DNA of 64,000 bases from DATKEJ01 sp963768715 (GCA_963768715.1 CAVYJC010000011.1:434001-498000), one strand, 5' to 3'. Counted from the stretch's first letter, positions 36,185-46,074 are shown. Made by a program: numbers and translations. The notes: generated from the letters alone by a model not told the origin.

Positions 36185-38755
36185 TTACTTAAGCAAGACC
36201 ATGGTCCGCGACTGGCGGAAGTTGCCGTACTCCAGCGTATAGATGTATTGGCCACTCGCCACCGTCTGGCCACTTACGTCCCTGCCGTTCCACGTGACCT
36301 GGTGCGTTCCCGCGTTCAGCAGCTCATCGTTGACCAGCGTGCTGACCAGCCGACCCATGACGTCATAAATCTTTACGCTGACTTTCTTGTCGATCGGCAG
36401 GGTAAAGCTGAAATTCGTCGTCGGGTTGAATGGGTTTGGATAGTTGCCTGAGAGCTTGTAATCACTCGGCAGGATAATCCGATCGTTCTCCGCACTCACC
36501 GTGCGTCCGTTCAACGAGTACACGCGTACGAACGACCGCACGTCAGCTGCCTGCTGGCTCGTAATCGTCCGGAAGTTGATAAGATCGTAGTTGCCCAGTA
36601 GCGCTGCGTTAAGAGTCGTGGGATCACCGTCTTCGGCCGCCCTTTCGAGTCCCGCGCTTGCCAGGGATCCCGATTCAAAGAGCTCAGGGACGGCCGGACC
36701 AATGACGTATACGCCAGGGGCGAGACCGGTCACGGCGGCTTCAGACTTGCCCGCTGTCGACACGTTCATGATCGTCACCGTGAAGACGCCCGAACCCTCG
36801 TCTGCAGCGAGCGTCACCTCAATGACGTCCGATACGGCGGGATACGTATAACCGTCCACACAGCACGGGGTCACTCCGCTGAGTGTGTCTACCGCACCGG
36901 CATTCAGGCTATCCTGTCGAGGAGCCTGGTTCGGGCCCACAAATGGCTCTTCGTTCAACTCGGTACCGGCATCCCAGAGCCAGACTTCGGATGTCACATC
37001 CCCACTTCGCATGTGCCCTTCTGAGTCCCAAAGCGCGATCCCGGTGTCCGCCGGCGCATAGAACAAGTCATTCGATTCACCGAACATGGTCTCGAATGAG
37101 AAGTACGAGCCCGGTGCCGCCCCAAATGAGAACGAATAGCTCTGGCCGGGCAGGATCGGACCTGGCGAATCGGCGCCGTCAGGCGTGTTGAAAACGCCGC
37201 GCAGTGAGTCCGGACGATACAGCTCGTTGATCGTCTGCAACGTATCGTCTACGCCCTGGAACGAAATGGCGATTTCGTTCGACCCGTCTCCGTCGGCATC
37301 GCCGAAATAAACGAGGCTGCTCGGAAAGATCGGATCACTTTGGTGATTTCCGATCGTCCCCTGCTTGGACAAGGCCGTTTCGTAGTATTGCCTTACGACG
37401 CCGGCAGAATCGCGCGTCACTGTGTTAAACCCGCCTTCGTCGATCGGAAACGGAGTCTCGAGGAACTCGACTCCGTAGCTCGCCGGATCGCCGGGATCGC
37501 CACCATTGTATTCCGCAAGATGAATCAGATCGGGATTGACACCGGCATTTGCATCGGCGGCGGTGTATGAGCCGCCTGCGATGATCACCTCCTTGTGGCC
37601 GTCACCATCGACGTCGGCAACAGCCCCAGGGCCGAAACCCAGCAAGTCAAGGGCGTCAAAAGTCACATGATCGGCATCGATTGCCAGGACGTCTTCGCCG
37701 GTGTCATAATCGACGATCGTCGTCAGGTTGGGCCTGGCGCTATTTGCCGGGTAGTTCGGCCAATAAACCTCGTCGTTTCCGTCTCCGTCAATGTCACCTA
37801 CAAAGCCACCAAATAGTGCCACGTCGTCGTTCGCTCCGGAGAGGGCGAGTGCTGGCCTGTAGTGATTGTTCTCAGCCAGCGTGTCGGCTGATACGACGGA
37901 GTCCACACCGACGACCGTCTGGTTGATCAGGTTGAAGTTGTTCCAGACCATCCAGCCGATGTCCATCTGGCCGTCGCCGTTGAAATCTCCATGGACCACG
38001 GCGTTCGGACTCCCGCCGCCGAACGCGTTGCCATTCTCTCTCGGGCCAAGCCTCCCTTCAATCTTCGTCGTTGCAAAAGAGGTCTCGTAGCCGTCCGTCT
38101 CGATATCACCGACGATGCCAACGACGTAGCAGATATCGATGGCGCTCGCCCCGTTGGATGGAATCAGGAGCTCGCTACGACCGTCGCCGTCGACGTCCGC
38201 GGCCTCCATGCGTTCGGCCCTTGCACTACCCGAAAAGGGACCCTGCGGATCCTGCGCATAGTAGTCGGCTACGAACGCAGGCTTTGTACCGTAGTTGTCT
38301 GATCCGACGACGCCGTCATGCTCGAAGATGTAGGCGCTACCCGCCGTATACAGTGGGTTGCTGCCGTTATAGCTGTTGCCCGCGACGAACACGATTTCCC
38401 AGTTTCCGTCGCCGTCCACGTCCGCACCAACCGCATATCGCGCGTTAAGACTGGTCTCCGTAGAATCAAGCACTGGAGTCGCGTACACCAGCTCCCAAGT
38501 GTCCACATCGGTGTTCTCAATGACATATGCCCGGCCCCCGGTTGTATGCTGCGAAAGCAGCATTTCCATATGGCCGTCCCGGTCAAGATCGTACGGTCCC
38601 GAAATGCCCCTGACGCCATTCTGCCAGTTGAACGGGAGGGCGTCGTTGATATCGCCCGTTCCGCCGGGCGAAAAGACAAACTCGGTCGACTGGGCCATGG
38701 AACCAATCGTCGTGAGGCCAACGATCAGCAATGCGAGTATGGTAACACGCGGCAT
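36185..38755 (-). CDS. secreted FG-GAP/VCBS-repeat protein with T9SS sorting domain
   Basis: The ATG at 38755 gives an 856-residue protein with a signal peptide (VTILALLIVGLTTIGSMAQ); an upstream frame to 38806 adds an unlikely leader. At least five FG-GAP-type calcium-binding loops are visible: DLDRDGHMEMLL, AADVDGDGRSELLIP, DFNGDGQMDIGW, DIDGDGNDEVYWP and VADVDGDGHKEVIIAGG. Such repeats build an integrin-like propeller. The C-terminal ~85 residues are a canonical T9SS sorting domain (NYPNPFNPTTNFSFTLP, KIYDVMGRLVSTLV, GQYIYTLEYG). It is probably a surface adhesin or binding protein, transcribed alone from its own promoter. Confidence 0.88.
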   Translation of the reverse strand: MPRVTILALLIVGLTTIGSMAQSTEFVFSPGGTGDINDALPFNWQNGVRGISGPYDLDRDGHMEMLLSQHTTGGRAYVIENTDVDTWELVYATPVLDSTETSLNARYAVGADVDGDGNWEIVFVAGNSYNGSNPLYTAGSAYIFEHDGVVGSDNYGTKPAFVADYYAQDPQGPFSGSARAERMEAADVDGDGRSELLIPSNGASAIDICYVVGIVGDIETDGYETSFATTKIEGRLGPRENGNAFGGGSPNAVVHGDFNGDGQMDIGWMVWNNFNLINQTVVGVDSVVSADTLAENNHYRPALALSGANDDVALFGGFVGDIDGDGNDEVYWPNYPANSARPNLTTIVDYDTGEDVLAIDADHVTFDALDLLGFGPGAVADVDGDGHKEVIIAGGSYTAADANAGVNPDLIHLAEYNGGDPGDPASYGVEFLETPFPIDEGGFNTVTRDSAGVVRQYYETALSKQGTIGNHQSDPIFPSSLVYFGDADGDGSNEIAISFQGVDDTLQTINELYRPDSLRGVFNTPDGADSPGPILPGQSYSFSFGAAPGSYFSFETMFGESNDLFYAPADTGIALWDSEGHMRSGDVTSEVWLWDAGTELNEEPFVGPNQAPRQDSLNAGAVDTLSGVTPCCVDGYTYPAVSDVIEVTLAADEGSGVFTVTIMNVSTAGKSEAAVTGLAPGVYVIGPAVPELFESGSLASAGLERAAEDGDPTTLNAALLGNYDLINFRTITSQQAADVRSFVRVYSLNGRTVSAENDRIILPSDYKLSGNYPNPFNPTTNFSFTLPIDKKVSVKIYDVMGRLVSTLVNDELLNAGTHQVTWNGRDVSGQTVASGQYIYTLEYGNFRQSRTMVLLK

Positions 38756-38827
38756 GTTAACTCCTGGATTTGTTGGAAAATAGACCGACGGAGAGACGTG
38801 TCGCACCCCTCACGTTGGTGGAATTTC

Positions 38828-38866
38828 AAGGAAACCAAAATACCAGTCGCCTCCTACTTAAGCAAC
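38828..38866 (-). promoter_or_regulatory. candidate Bacteroidota-type promoter for the FG-GAP gene
   Basis: On the minus strand a GTTG (38866-38863) and a TATTTTGG (38842-38835) are 20 bases apart, close to the TTTG / TAnnTTTG consensus known for Bacteroidota primary sigma factors. The predicted leader to the ATG at 38755 is about 70 bases. One mismatch in each box; not decisive. Confidence 0.3.
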
Positions 38867-38991
38867 GCAATGCGTACAACTTTGTAACAACTTGAAGAAG
38901 ATTCGCGCCTGAAAACGGTTTCAGTCGTGACTTGCGCCAATCCCGCGCCGACGGTACGTTCCAGCGGCGCCCATTCCGAACGAGCCTACCA

Positions 38992-40674
38992 ATGAGTACT
39001 GCGACCGTTTCCCAGCGTCGTGCACCTCGCGGCACGACCCTCTCCTGCAAAGGCTGGCACCAGGAAGCCGCCCTGCGCATGCTCTTGAACAATCTTGATC
39101 CCGACGTTGCAGAAAAACCGGACGAGCTGATCGTGTACGGAGGCGGCGGCAAGGCCGCCCGGAATCACGAGTGCCTCGCAGCCATCATCCAAACCCTTCA
39201 ACGGCTTGAAAATGACGAGACGCTTCTCGTCCAGAGCGGCAAGCCGGTCGGAGTGTTCAAAACACACGAGTACGCGCCACGCGTCCTGATCGCCAACGCC
39301 CACCTTGTGCCGCGATGGGCCACGTGGGACGAGTTCCGACGACTCGATGCGTTGGGCCTCACGATGTACGGTCAGATGACCGCCGGGTCGTGGATATACA
39401 TCGGCACGCAGGGAATCCTTCAGGGCACCTACGAAACTTTCGCCGCGTGCGCGCGCAAGTACTTCGACGATACCCTCACCGGCAAACTGATCGTGTCCGC
39501 CGGCCTCGGGGGCATGGGGGGAGCACAACCGCTTGCCGCAACGATGAACGGCGCCGCCTTCCTCGGGATCGAGGTGGATGAGGAGCGGATTCGTCGACGC
39601 GTCGACTCGGGGTATTGCGACGTCCTCTCAACCAATCTGGACGAGGCGCTCGGAAGGGTTCTGGATGCTCGAGAGCGCGGCGAGGCGCTTTCCGTCGGAC
39701 TCGTCGGAAACGTCGCCGAGGTGCTTCCCGAACTGCTTTCTTTGGAGGTCGTGCCGGATGTCCTGACCGATCAGACGTCAGCTCACGATTTGAGAACCGG
39801 ATACATTCCGGCCGGGCTAACTCTAGCCGAAGCCGATCGGTTACGCGAGCAGGACCCCCAAGCGTACGAAGAAGCTGTCCTCGATTCAATGGTCGTCCAC
39901 GTCTCGACCATGCTCAAGATGCAAAAGGCCGGAGCGATCACATTCGACTACGGCAATAATCTTCGAGGCCAGGTATCGGATCAGCGTGGATTGACCGAGG
40001 CATTTGAGATTCCCGGATTCGTCCCCGAGTTCATCCGGCCCCTTTTCTGTCTTGGGTCCGGTCCGTTTCGTTGGGCGGCATTGTCGGGGAATCCGAACGA
40101 CATCGCCGTGACGGACGATGAGGTGCTCGCGACATTTCCGCACAAGGATGCGCTGTGCCGGTGGATCCGGAAAGCTCGCGAGAAGGTGCATTTTCAGGGT
40201 CTGCCCGCGCGCATCTGCTGGCTCGAATACGGTGAGCGCGCCGAAATGGGGCAGCGATTCAACTGGCTCGTGAAGAAAGGCAAGGTCGAGGCCCCGCTTG
40301 TAATCGGGCGCGACCATTTGGACTCGGGTTCCGTCGCCTCGCCGAATCGCGAAACCGAAGGGATGATGGACGGATCGGATGCAATCGCCGACTGGCCCTT
40401 ACTGAATGCGATGTTGAATGCGGTGTCTGGCGCGAGTTGGGTTTCGATACACCATGGAGGTGGTGTCGGGATCGGCTATTCGATTCACGCCGGTATGGTC
40501 TGTGTTGCAGACGGTACGGAGGATGCCGACAAGAGACTGAACCGCGTCCTTACTGGGGATCCTGGGACAGGCGTCATGCGCCATGCGGACGCGGGGTACC
40601 CGGATGCCATCCGGACGGCCGGCGAGCGCGGCGTCGACCTTCCGATGATCACGGGAACCGACCGGGACGACTGA
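38992..40674 (+). CDS. hutU: urocanate hydratase
   Basis: The enzyme converts urocanate to 4-imidazolone-5-propionate with tightly bound NAD+, the second step of histidine degradation. From the ATG at 38992 it has 560 residues, the usual length. Conserved segments include LIVYGGGGKAARN, TAGSWIYIGTQGILQGTYET, SAGLGGMGGAQPLA (NAD-binding), GLPARICWLEYGERA and SIHHGGGVGIGYSIHAGMV. An in-frame codon at 38932 would add only a non-conserved leader. It is the first gene of the hut operon; its TGA overlaps the hutH ATG. Confidence 0.97.
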   Translation: MSTATVSQRRAPRGTTLSCKGWHQEAALRMLLNNLDPDVAEKPDELIVYGGGGKAARNHECLAAIIQTLQRLENDETLLVQSGKPVGVFKTHEYAPRVLIANAHLVPRWATWDEFRRLDALGLTMYGQMTAGSWIYIGTQGILQGTYETFAACARKYFDDTLTGKLIVSAGLGGMGGAQPLAATMNGAAFLGIEVDEERIRRRVDSGYCDVLSTNLDEALGRVLDARERGEALSVGLVGNVAEVLPELLSLEVVPDVLTDQTSAHDLRTGYIPAGLTLAEADRLREQDPQAYEEAVLDSMVVHVSTMLKMQKAGAITFDYGNNLRGQVSDQRGLTEAFEIPGFVPEFIRPLFCLGSGPFRWAALSGNPNDIAVTDDEVLATFPHKDALCRWIRKAREKVHFQGLPARICWLEYGERAEMGQRFNWLVKKGKVEAPLVIGRDHLDSGSVASPNRETEGMMDGSDAIADWPLLNAMLNAVSGASWVSIHHGGGVGIGYSIHAGMVCVADGTEDADKRLNRVLTGDPGTGVMRHADAGYPDAIRTAGERGVDLPMITGTDRDD

Positions 40675-42170
40675 TGCGGATCCGCCTCTCGCATTTGTAC
40701 GATGATCTAAATTCCCGAATCGCGGAATTGCGGCGTGACACCTCATCGGTGCGCACGTCTCGTGCAATCGTGGAAGCCGCACTGAAGGACGGGAAAACCT
40801 ACTACGGTCTGAACACTGGATTCGGCGCCCTGGCCCAGCGACGCATTTCGGATGCCGAGGTCACGACGCTCCAACGGAATCTGCTTTTGAGTCACGCTGT
40901 CGGATTGGGCCCGCTCGTGCCGAGACCGATTGCGAGGCTCATGCTCATGCTCAAGATTCAAGCGCTCGGACTTGGGCACTCCGGCGTCTCGGAATCGACT
41001 TTCCGGGCATTGCTCGCACTGGCGGAGCACGATCTCGTTTCGGCCATACCCAGCAAGGGCTCGGTTGGGGCATCCGGCGACCTAGCGCCCCTTGCTCACC
41101 TTGCTTTGCCGCTTATCGGTGAAGGTCACTTTCTTCTCGAGAATGAGCGTGACACGGTCGCTGCGCTCGACGGGCTCGCAGCCGTGGGCCTGAAGCCCAT
41201 TGAACTTCAGGCGAAGGATGGCTTGGCGCTGATTAACGGCACGCAGCTCATGACGGCGTACGGCGCCTGGGTACTCGAAAAGGCGGCTGTCACCTGCACG
41301 CTCGCCGACGTTATCGCCGCAATGAGCCTGGAAGCCTTGCAGGGAAGTATTCGCCCGTTCGACGAGCGCATCCAGGCCATCCGTCCTCATCCCGGTCAGG
41401 CCGAGTCGGCTTCAAACGTGCGCGCACTTCTGGAAGCCTCCGAGATTCTCGAATCGCATCGAGAATGTGGCAAGGTCCAGGATCCGTACTGTCTCCGTTG
41501 TGTACCCCAGGTGCACGGCGCCACGCGTGACGCGTTGCGGTATTCGTGCGGCGTTATCGATACGGAGATCAATTCCGTGACAGACAATCCCCTTGTGTTC
41601 GATAACGGCGACATCATCAGCGGCGGTAATTTTCACGGACAGCCGTTGGCGCTGGCGCTCGATTTTGCCGCGATTGCGCTTGCCGAACTCGGGAGTATCT
41701 CGGAGCGCAGAACTTACCTCCTTCTCGAAGGTCACGACGGCCTTCCGCGTCTTCTAATGACAAATACCGGAATCAACTCGGGGTTTATGATTCCGCAGTA
41801 CACCGCCGCGGCGCTGGTCTCCGAGAACAAGGTGCTGTGTCATCCTGCGTCCGTCGACTCGATACCGACAAGTCTCGGTCAGGAAGATCACGTGAGCATG
41901 GGAAGCATCAGCGCGTTGAAGCTCCTGGAGGTTTTCGAAAACGTTCGCCGGATCCTGGCGATCGAATTGTTCACGGCTGCGCAGGCGCTTGACTATCGAA
42001 AACCGCTTCGGCCCGGACGCGGGGTTGAAATTGCCCACCAGCACATCCGGTCCGCCGTGCCTCACCGGGAGGAAGACGCTATACTGCATGGCGACTTAAG
42101 CCGCTGCCTCGAGCTGTTGCGGGACGGGGAGCTGTTCCGCACGGTTACGTCCCAAGTATCCCTTAACTGA
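40674..42170 (+). CDS. hutH: histidine ammonia-lyase
   Basis: The enzyme deaminates L-histidine to urocanate, the first step of the pathway. The start is the ATG at 40674, overlapping the hutU stop as TGATG, which implies translational coupling; the frame is open further upstream but that part is antisense-like to hutU. It has 498 residues. The MIO electrophile forms from Ala133-Ser134-Gly135 in KGSVGASGDLAPLAHLALP. Other motifs are YYGLNTGFGALAQ, PVHGATRD-like CVPQVHGATRDALRY and QEDHVSMGSISA. It is cytoplasmic and tetrameric in the family. Confidence 0.97.
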   Translation: MRIRLSHLYDDLNSRIAELRRDTSSVRTSRAIVEAALKDGKTYYGLNTGFGALAQRRISDAEVTTLQRNLLLSHAVGLGPLVPRPIARLMLMLKIQALGLGHSGVSESTFRALLALAEHDLVSAIPSKGSVGASGDLAPLAHLALPLIGEGHFLLENERDTVAALDGLAAVGLKPIELQAKDGLALINGTQLMTAYGAWVLEKAAVTCTLADVIAAMSLEALQGSIRPFDERIQAIRPHPGQAESASNVRALLEASEILESHRECGKVQDPYCLRCVPQVHGATRDALRYSCGVIDTEINSVTDNPLVFDNGDIISGGNFHGQPLALALDFAAIALAELGSISERRTYLLLEGHDGLPRLLMTNTGINSGFMIPQYTAAALVSENKVLCHPASVDSIPTSLGQEDHVSMGSISALKLLEVFENVRRILAIELFTAAQALDYRKPLRPGRGVEIAHQHIRSAVPHREEDAILHGDLSRCLELLRDGELFRTVTSQVSLN

Positions 42171-42179
42171 CACGCAAAG

Positions 42180-43400
42180 GTGCCCGCACTCAGGAACATC
42201 GGACAACTGGCGACCTGTCGCGCCGACGGCGGCCAGGCCGAAATCCATGTTATTGCAAATGCTGCCGTTGCGTGGAAGGGATCCCTTATCGAGTGGGTGG
42301 GACCTGACGCAGAGCTTCCCGTCGAATGGATGTCGGAGGCGCAAATCAATGTGGACGGTCGGCTCGTTGTGCCCGGACTCGTCGACTGCCATACACACCT
42401 CGCATTCGGGGGCTGGAGGGCTGACGAATTCGAGGAAAGGCTGAAGGGCGCCGACTACCTGGAGATCGCTGAGAAGGGCGGCGGAATTATGCGCACGGTC
42501 GCTCAGACGCGGGGATCGAGTATGGAGCTTCTTGCACAACGCTCCGAAGAATTCCTTGCCAGCATGCTCGCGCTTGGCGTCACGACGGTCGAGGCAAAGA
42601 GCGGCTATGGACTGACGGTCACGGAAGAAATAAAGCAGCTGCGGGTCTACAAATCACTGGCGCGACGTCAGCCCGTTCGTCTCGTATCGACGTTTCTAGC
42701 ACACACGGTCCCGCCCGAGTATGCGGACAAACGCGAAGACTATGTCCACATGCTGACGGAGGCCCTGATCCCGACGATTGCGTCCGAGGAGCTTGCCGTG
42801 TTCTGCGACGTCTTTGTCGAAAAAGGCGCGTTCACGCTGGAGGAGGGTCGAGAAATTCTGATCGCCGGTCAGCGAGCGGGACTTACTCCGAAGATTCACG
42901 CGGATCAGTTCAGCGATCTCGGTGGAACATTGCTGGCGGCACGGCTTCGAGCGGCGTCGGCAGATCACCTCGAATGCGTATCCACCAAGGGCATCGACGC
43001 GCTTGCAGCCGCCGGCACGGTTGCCGTTTCGCTCCCCATAGCGGCCTTGTATCTCGGTCAGGACGCCATGCCGGCTCGGGCACTGATCGAAGCCGGCGTA
43101 CCGGTTGCGGTCGCGACTGACTTCAATCCAGGTTCGGCCCCGAGCTTTCATCTTCCACTGGCGATGACCCTCGCCTGCGTGAGGCAGAAAATGACACCTT
43201 CGGAGGCCCTCAAGGGCGCCACGATAATTGCCGCACGAGCACTTCATCTCGATACGATTGTGGGTTCTGTCGAAACGGGCAAGTCTGCCGATATGGTCAT
43301 AATTGACGCACCGGACGTAAACCACTGGCTCTATCATTTCAGACCGAATGCGGCTCATTCAACCATCTTGAAAGGTCATGCTTACCCCCGCATCCGTTAG
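42180..43400 (+). CDS. hutI: imidazolonepropionase
   Basis: This zinc- or iron-dependent amidohydrolase opens the imidazolone ring to N-formimidoyl-L-glutamate, step three of histidine degradation. It has 406 residues from a GTG start 9 bases after hutH. The metal site is VVPGLVDCHTHLAFGGWR (His71, His73), and further signature segments are EAKSGYGLTVTEEIKQLRV, IHADQFSDLGG, ADHLECVS and VAVATDFNPGSAPS. Its end overlaps the hutG start by 23 bases. Confidence 0.96.
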   Translation: MPALRNIGQLATCRADGGQAEIHVIANAAVAWKGSLIEWVGPDAELPVEWMSEAQINVDGRLVVPGLVDCHTHLAFGGWRADEFEERLKGADYLEIAEKGGGIMRTVAQTRGSSMELLAQRSEEFLASMLALGVTTVEAKSGYGLTVTEEIKQLRVYKSLARRQPVRLVSTFLAHTVPPEYADKREDYVHMLTEALIPTIASEELAVFCDVFVEKGAFTLEEGREILIAGQRAGLTPKIHADQFSDLGGTLLAARLRAASADHLECVSTKGIDALAAAGTVAVSLPIAALYLGQDAMPARALIEAGVPVAVATDFNPGSAPSFHLPLAMTLACVRQKMTPSEALKGATIIAARALHLDTIVGSVETGKSADMVIIDAPDVNHWLYHFRPNAAHSTILKGHAYPRIR

Positions 43401-44319
43401 CCTCCCCGATTTTGCTCCCGATGACAGGCGAATAGGGAACCTGGTAGCACATGGTCAGATCGATGACCATCCCATCGTCGTGATCGTCGGCTTTCCGTCG
43501 GATCGCGGCGTCCAGTTGAACGGAGGTCGCCCCGGAGCAGCCCTCGGGCCCGCCGCGGTCCGCAATGCCCTCTATCGGATGACGCCTGGATCCGCCGGCG
43601 CGAAATTCTACAAGCGCATTGTCGACATCGGAGATGTACAGGTTACCGGCGACGTCGCATTCGACCAGGATCTCCTCGCGGCCACGGTAGCTCCGTTTCT
43701 CGAGTCGGGCGTCATTTGCGTAATACTCGGAGGCGGCCATGAGACGGCATACGGACACTATCTGGGATACGTAGCGAATGACGTTGCGCCACGCGTCATA
43801 AACTGGGATGCGCACGCCGATGTAAGGGTGCCCATCGAAGGCCATCCGACATCCGGCTCATCGTTCTATCTGGCGTTAAATCACGAGACACACCCCACAC
43901 CCAACTATACGGCTGCCGGCCTCCTCCCCCATTGCGTATCCGCGTCTCATGTCGATCTCCTGCACGGAACCCGGTGCACGCATTTGTGGAGAGCGGATAT
44001 CGACGGCGCTGCCATCGACGAAATCTACTCGGAGAGTTCCGGTCCCACCATGGTGTCCTTCGATCTCGACGCCGTAGATCAGGCCTTTGCGCCGGGCGTC
44101 AGTGCGCCCGCTGTCGGCGGGTTGGACACGGACACGTGGTTCCATGCGGCCTACTGCGCCGGGCTTAGCAATTTCGTATCGTCCATGGACGTCTGCGAAT
44201 TGAATCCGATACATGATCTCGACGGCCGAACCGCAAGGGTCGCCGGGCTCACCGTCTGGAACTTCATAAGCGGATGCGCCGGAAGGTTTGGTGTTCAACG
44301 TTTTATCAGAAGTAAGTAA
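43378..44319 (+). CDS. hutG: formimidoylglutamase (arginase/ureohydrolase family)
   Basis: This manganese enzyme of 313 residues hydrolyses N-formimidoyl-glutamate to glutamate and formamide. Metal-ligand motifs of the arginase family are GGGHETAYGHYLG, INWDAHADVR and MVSFDLDAVDQAFAPGVSAP. It completes a four-gene hut set (U, H, I, G), so the cell likely uses the direct HutG route rather than HutF plus N-formylglutamate deformylase. The start at 43378 lies inside hutI, indicating coupling. Confidence 0.95.
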   Translation: MLTPASVSLPDFAPDDRRIGNLVAHGQIDDHPIVVIVGFPSDRGVQLNGGRPGAALGPAAVRNALYRMTPGSAGAKFYKRIVDIGDVQVTGDVAFDQDLLAATVAPFLESGVICVILGGGHETAYGHYLGYVANDVAPRVINWDAHADVRVPIEGHPTSGSSFYLALNHETHPTPNYTAAGLLPHCVSASHVDLLHGTRCTHLWRADIDGAAIDEIYSESSGPTMVSFDLDAVDQAFAPGVSAPAVGGLDTDTWFHAAYCAGLSNFVSSMDVCELNPIHDLDGRTARVAGLTVWNFISGCAGRFGVQRFIRSK

Positions 44320-44324
44320 AGACT

Positions 44325-44864
44325 ATGTCCAACAACGACCATGTCCTTGAGCCCGTCAAAGACAGACAATGGGTTACAGAAGCGGGCGAACCCGTCGTCA
44401 ATCTCATTCACGGCGTGGAAATTCGCTATGCGAAGACACAGCCCGATGCGCGAGGCACCGTCTGTGAAATCCTCAACCCGTCATGGGGCGTCCATCCTGA
44501 TCCGATCGTTTACGTCTACCAGTTCACGATTCGGCCCGGGATGGTCAAAGGTTGGCACGTTCACCACCTTCACGACGACCGGATATTCATTTCGTCGGGG
44601 ACGGTGAAGGTGGTTCTCTACGATGACCGGCCCGAATCCCCAACGTACGGAGTGATCAACGAGATCTACAGGAGCGAGCATCGCCGTTCAATCATGGTGA
44701 TACCCAGATTTGTGTTTCACGCACATGAAAACGTAGGTGACAAAGAAGCGCTGATGGTCTCGATGCCGTCTCGCCCTTATCAGCACGCTGACCCTGACGT
44801 GTATAGGCTGCCCGTCAACAACGACTACATCCCCTACGAGTTCGAGAAGCAACTGGGCTGGTGA
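44325..44864 (+). CDS. cupin / dTDP-4-dehydrorhamnose 3,5-epimerase-like protein
   Basis: The 179-residue single-domain protein has the RmlC-like cupin pattern: RGTVCEILNPSWG, YVYQFTIRPGMVKGWHVHHL (with the His-x-His typical of RmlC or metal cupins), DDRIFISSGTVKVVLYD and MVIPRFVFHAHENVG. It ends PYEFEKQLGW. The full RmlC dyad cannot be confirmed, so an isomerase, epimerase or small-molecule-binding role is open. It starts 5 bases after hutG and its stop overlaps the GT2 start (GTGA), so it belongs to the hut transcript and is coupled to the glycosyltransferase. Confidence 0.86.
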   Translation: MSNNDHVLEPVKDRQWVTEAGEPVVNLIHGVEIRYAKTQPDARGTVCEILNPSWGVHPDPIVYVYQFTIRPGMVKGWHVHHLHDDRIFISSGTVKVVLYDDRPESPTYGVINEIYRSEHRRSIMVIPRFVFHAHENVGDKEALMVSMPSRPYQHADPDVYRLPVNNDYIPYEFEKQLGW

Positions 44865-45739
44865 CGCTTTCAACCGTGCCGCGAGCGACCGTCATCATCT
44901 CGACCTACAACTGGAGTAGCGTCCTTCCGTTTTCGATTGCGAGTGCGCTCGAACAGACTGAACAGGATCTCGAGATTCTGGTAGTCGGAGACGCATGCAC
45001 AGACGATTCGGAACAGGTCGTCCGCGCGGTTGGGGACCCTCGCGTACAGTGGTTCAACATCTCCGAACGATTCGGGCATCAGGCAGGCCCGAACAATGAG
45101 GGCCTCCGTCGAGCCGCCGGGGAGTTCGTCTTCTACCTGAATCACGACGACGTGTGGCTTCCGCACCACATCGAGCGGTTTCTGGAGATTTTCGATACCG
45201 GGGCGGATGTGGTCTACGGAATGACCGCTATTCTTCATACCGAAGGTGAGGTGCGGCTCGCGCCGGAGTACCCGACGCCATATAGGCGCGGCATGTGGAC
45301 GCCACCAACCGTGCTTGCACACCGAAAAAGTGTTGTGGACCAAATTGGCGGTTGGGGCGACTATCGCGAGCTTCCCATGTCACCCGAAAACGACCTCGTC
45401 AGCCGTGCCCTCGACGCCGGGTTCAGACTGGAATTCTGCCCTCGTTTGACGGCAGTGAAAGTACCCGCGGCACTACGACCCGATGTGTACCACACTAAAC
45501 CCAATCATGAGCAGCGGGAATGGCTGGAGCGAATTCGCTCCGACGATCAACTCGAGGCCAAACTGCTGGGTGAATTGCTTAAGACGAGGACCGTGATGCC
45601 CAAGCAGCCGACCGTCATTGCAGAGGGCATTCGGCTGCTCAAGAGAATCGTTCGTCTGGTCATCAAGCGACGACAACCAAAGGGTCTCGCAAGAATGCGC
45701 ATTGACAACAACAAGCGCTACAAAGGCAGCGACCCCTGA
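44861..45739 (+). CDS. family 2 glycosyltransferase
   Basis: The 292-residue GT-A fold enzyme starts at a GTG that overlaps the preceding stop. The nucleotide-sugar site is clear: ATVIISTYNWSSVLPFSIAS, ILVVGDACTDDSEQVV and the metal-binding FYLNHDDVWLPHHIE. The C-terminus is basic and without membrane spans (IKRRQPKGLARMRIDNNK). It transfers a sugar to an unknown acceptor, most likely in surface glycan synthesis. Coupling to a sugar-epimerase-like cupin supports that; linkage to histidine catabolism is unexplained. Confidence 0.9.
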   Translation: MTLSTVPRATVIISTYNWSSVLPFSIASALEQTEQDLEILVVGDACTDDSEQVVRAVGDPRVQWFNISERFGHQAGPNNEGLRRAAGEFVFYLNHDDVWLPHHIERFLEIFDTGADVVYGMTAILHTEGEVRLAPEYPTPYRRGMWTPPTVLAHRKSVVDQIGGWGDYRELPMSPENDLVSRALDAGFRLEFCPRLTAVKVPAALRPDVYHTKPNHEQREWLERIRSDDQLEAKLLGELLKTRTVMPKQPTVIAEGIRLLKRIVRLVIKRRQPKGLARMRIDNNKRYKGSDP

Positions 45740-45741
45740 AC

Positions 45742-46074
45742 TCAGACCGAGAACGACTCGCCGCACGCGCACGTGCGCGACGCCTGTGGATTATTGAAGT
45801 GAAATCCCTTCCCTTCGAGTCCGTCTGTGAAGTCGAGCGTCGAACCCTCGAGGTACAGGTAACTGTTGAGATCGAGGATTACGCGAAGGCCGGCAATCTC
45901 AGCGAGTTCATCCTCTTCGCGACGCACCGAGTCCCATCCGAGATCGTACGTCAGTCCCGAGCATCCTCCGCTCACGACACCGATCCTCAGATAGGCATTG
46001 TCGAGATCAACTCCATCCTTCCGGGCGGCTGAAAGGATGCGGTCTGCAGCGCGTTGTGTGATGGTAATATCCAC
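45742..46074 (-). CDS. A-type Fe-S carrier / assembly protein (SufA/IscA/ErpA-like)
   Basis: The 110-residue protein binds and transfers [Fe-S] clusters. It has the three conserved cysteines of the family: Cys38 in VSGGCSGLTYDLGWD and Cys102/Cys104 in the C-terminal CACGESF. I chose the GTG at 46074 (DITITQRAADRILSAARKD), matching the family start; a longer frame to 46122 adds 16 non-conserved residues. It is divergent from sufB, so the two share the 46075-46253 control region. It is annotated sufA-like only by context and motif. Confidence 0.9.
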   Translation of the reverse strand: MDITITQRAADRILSAARKDGVDLDNAYLRIGVVSGGCSGLTYDLGWDSVRREEDELAEIAGLRVILDLNSYLYLEGSTLDFTDGLEGKGFHFNNPQASRTCACGESFSV

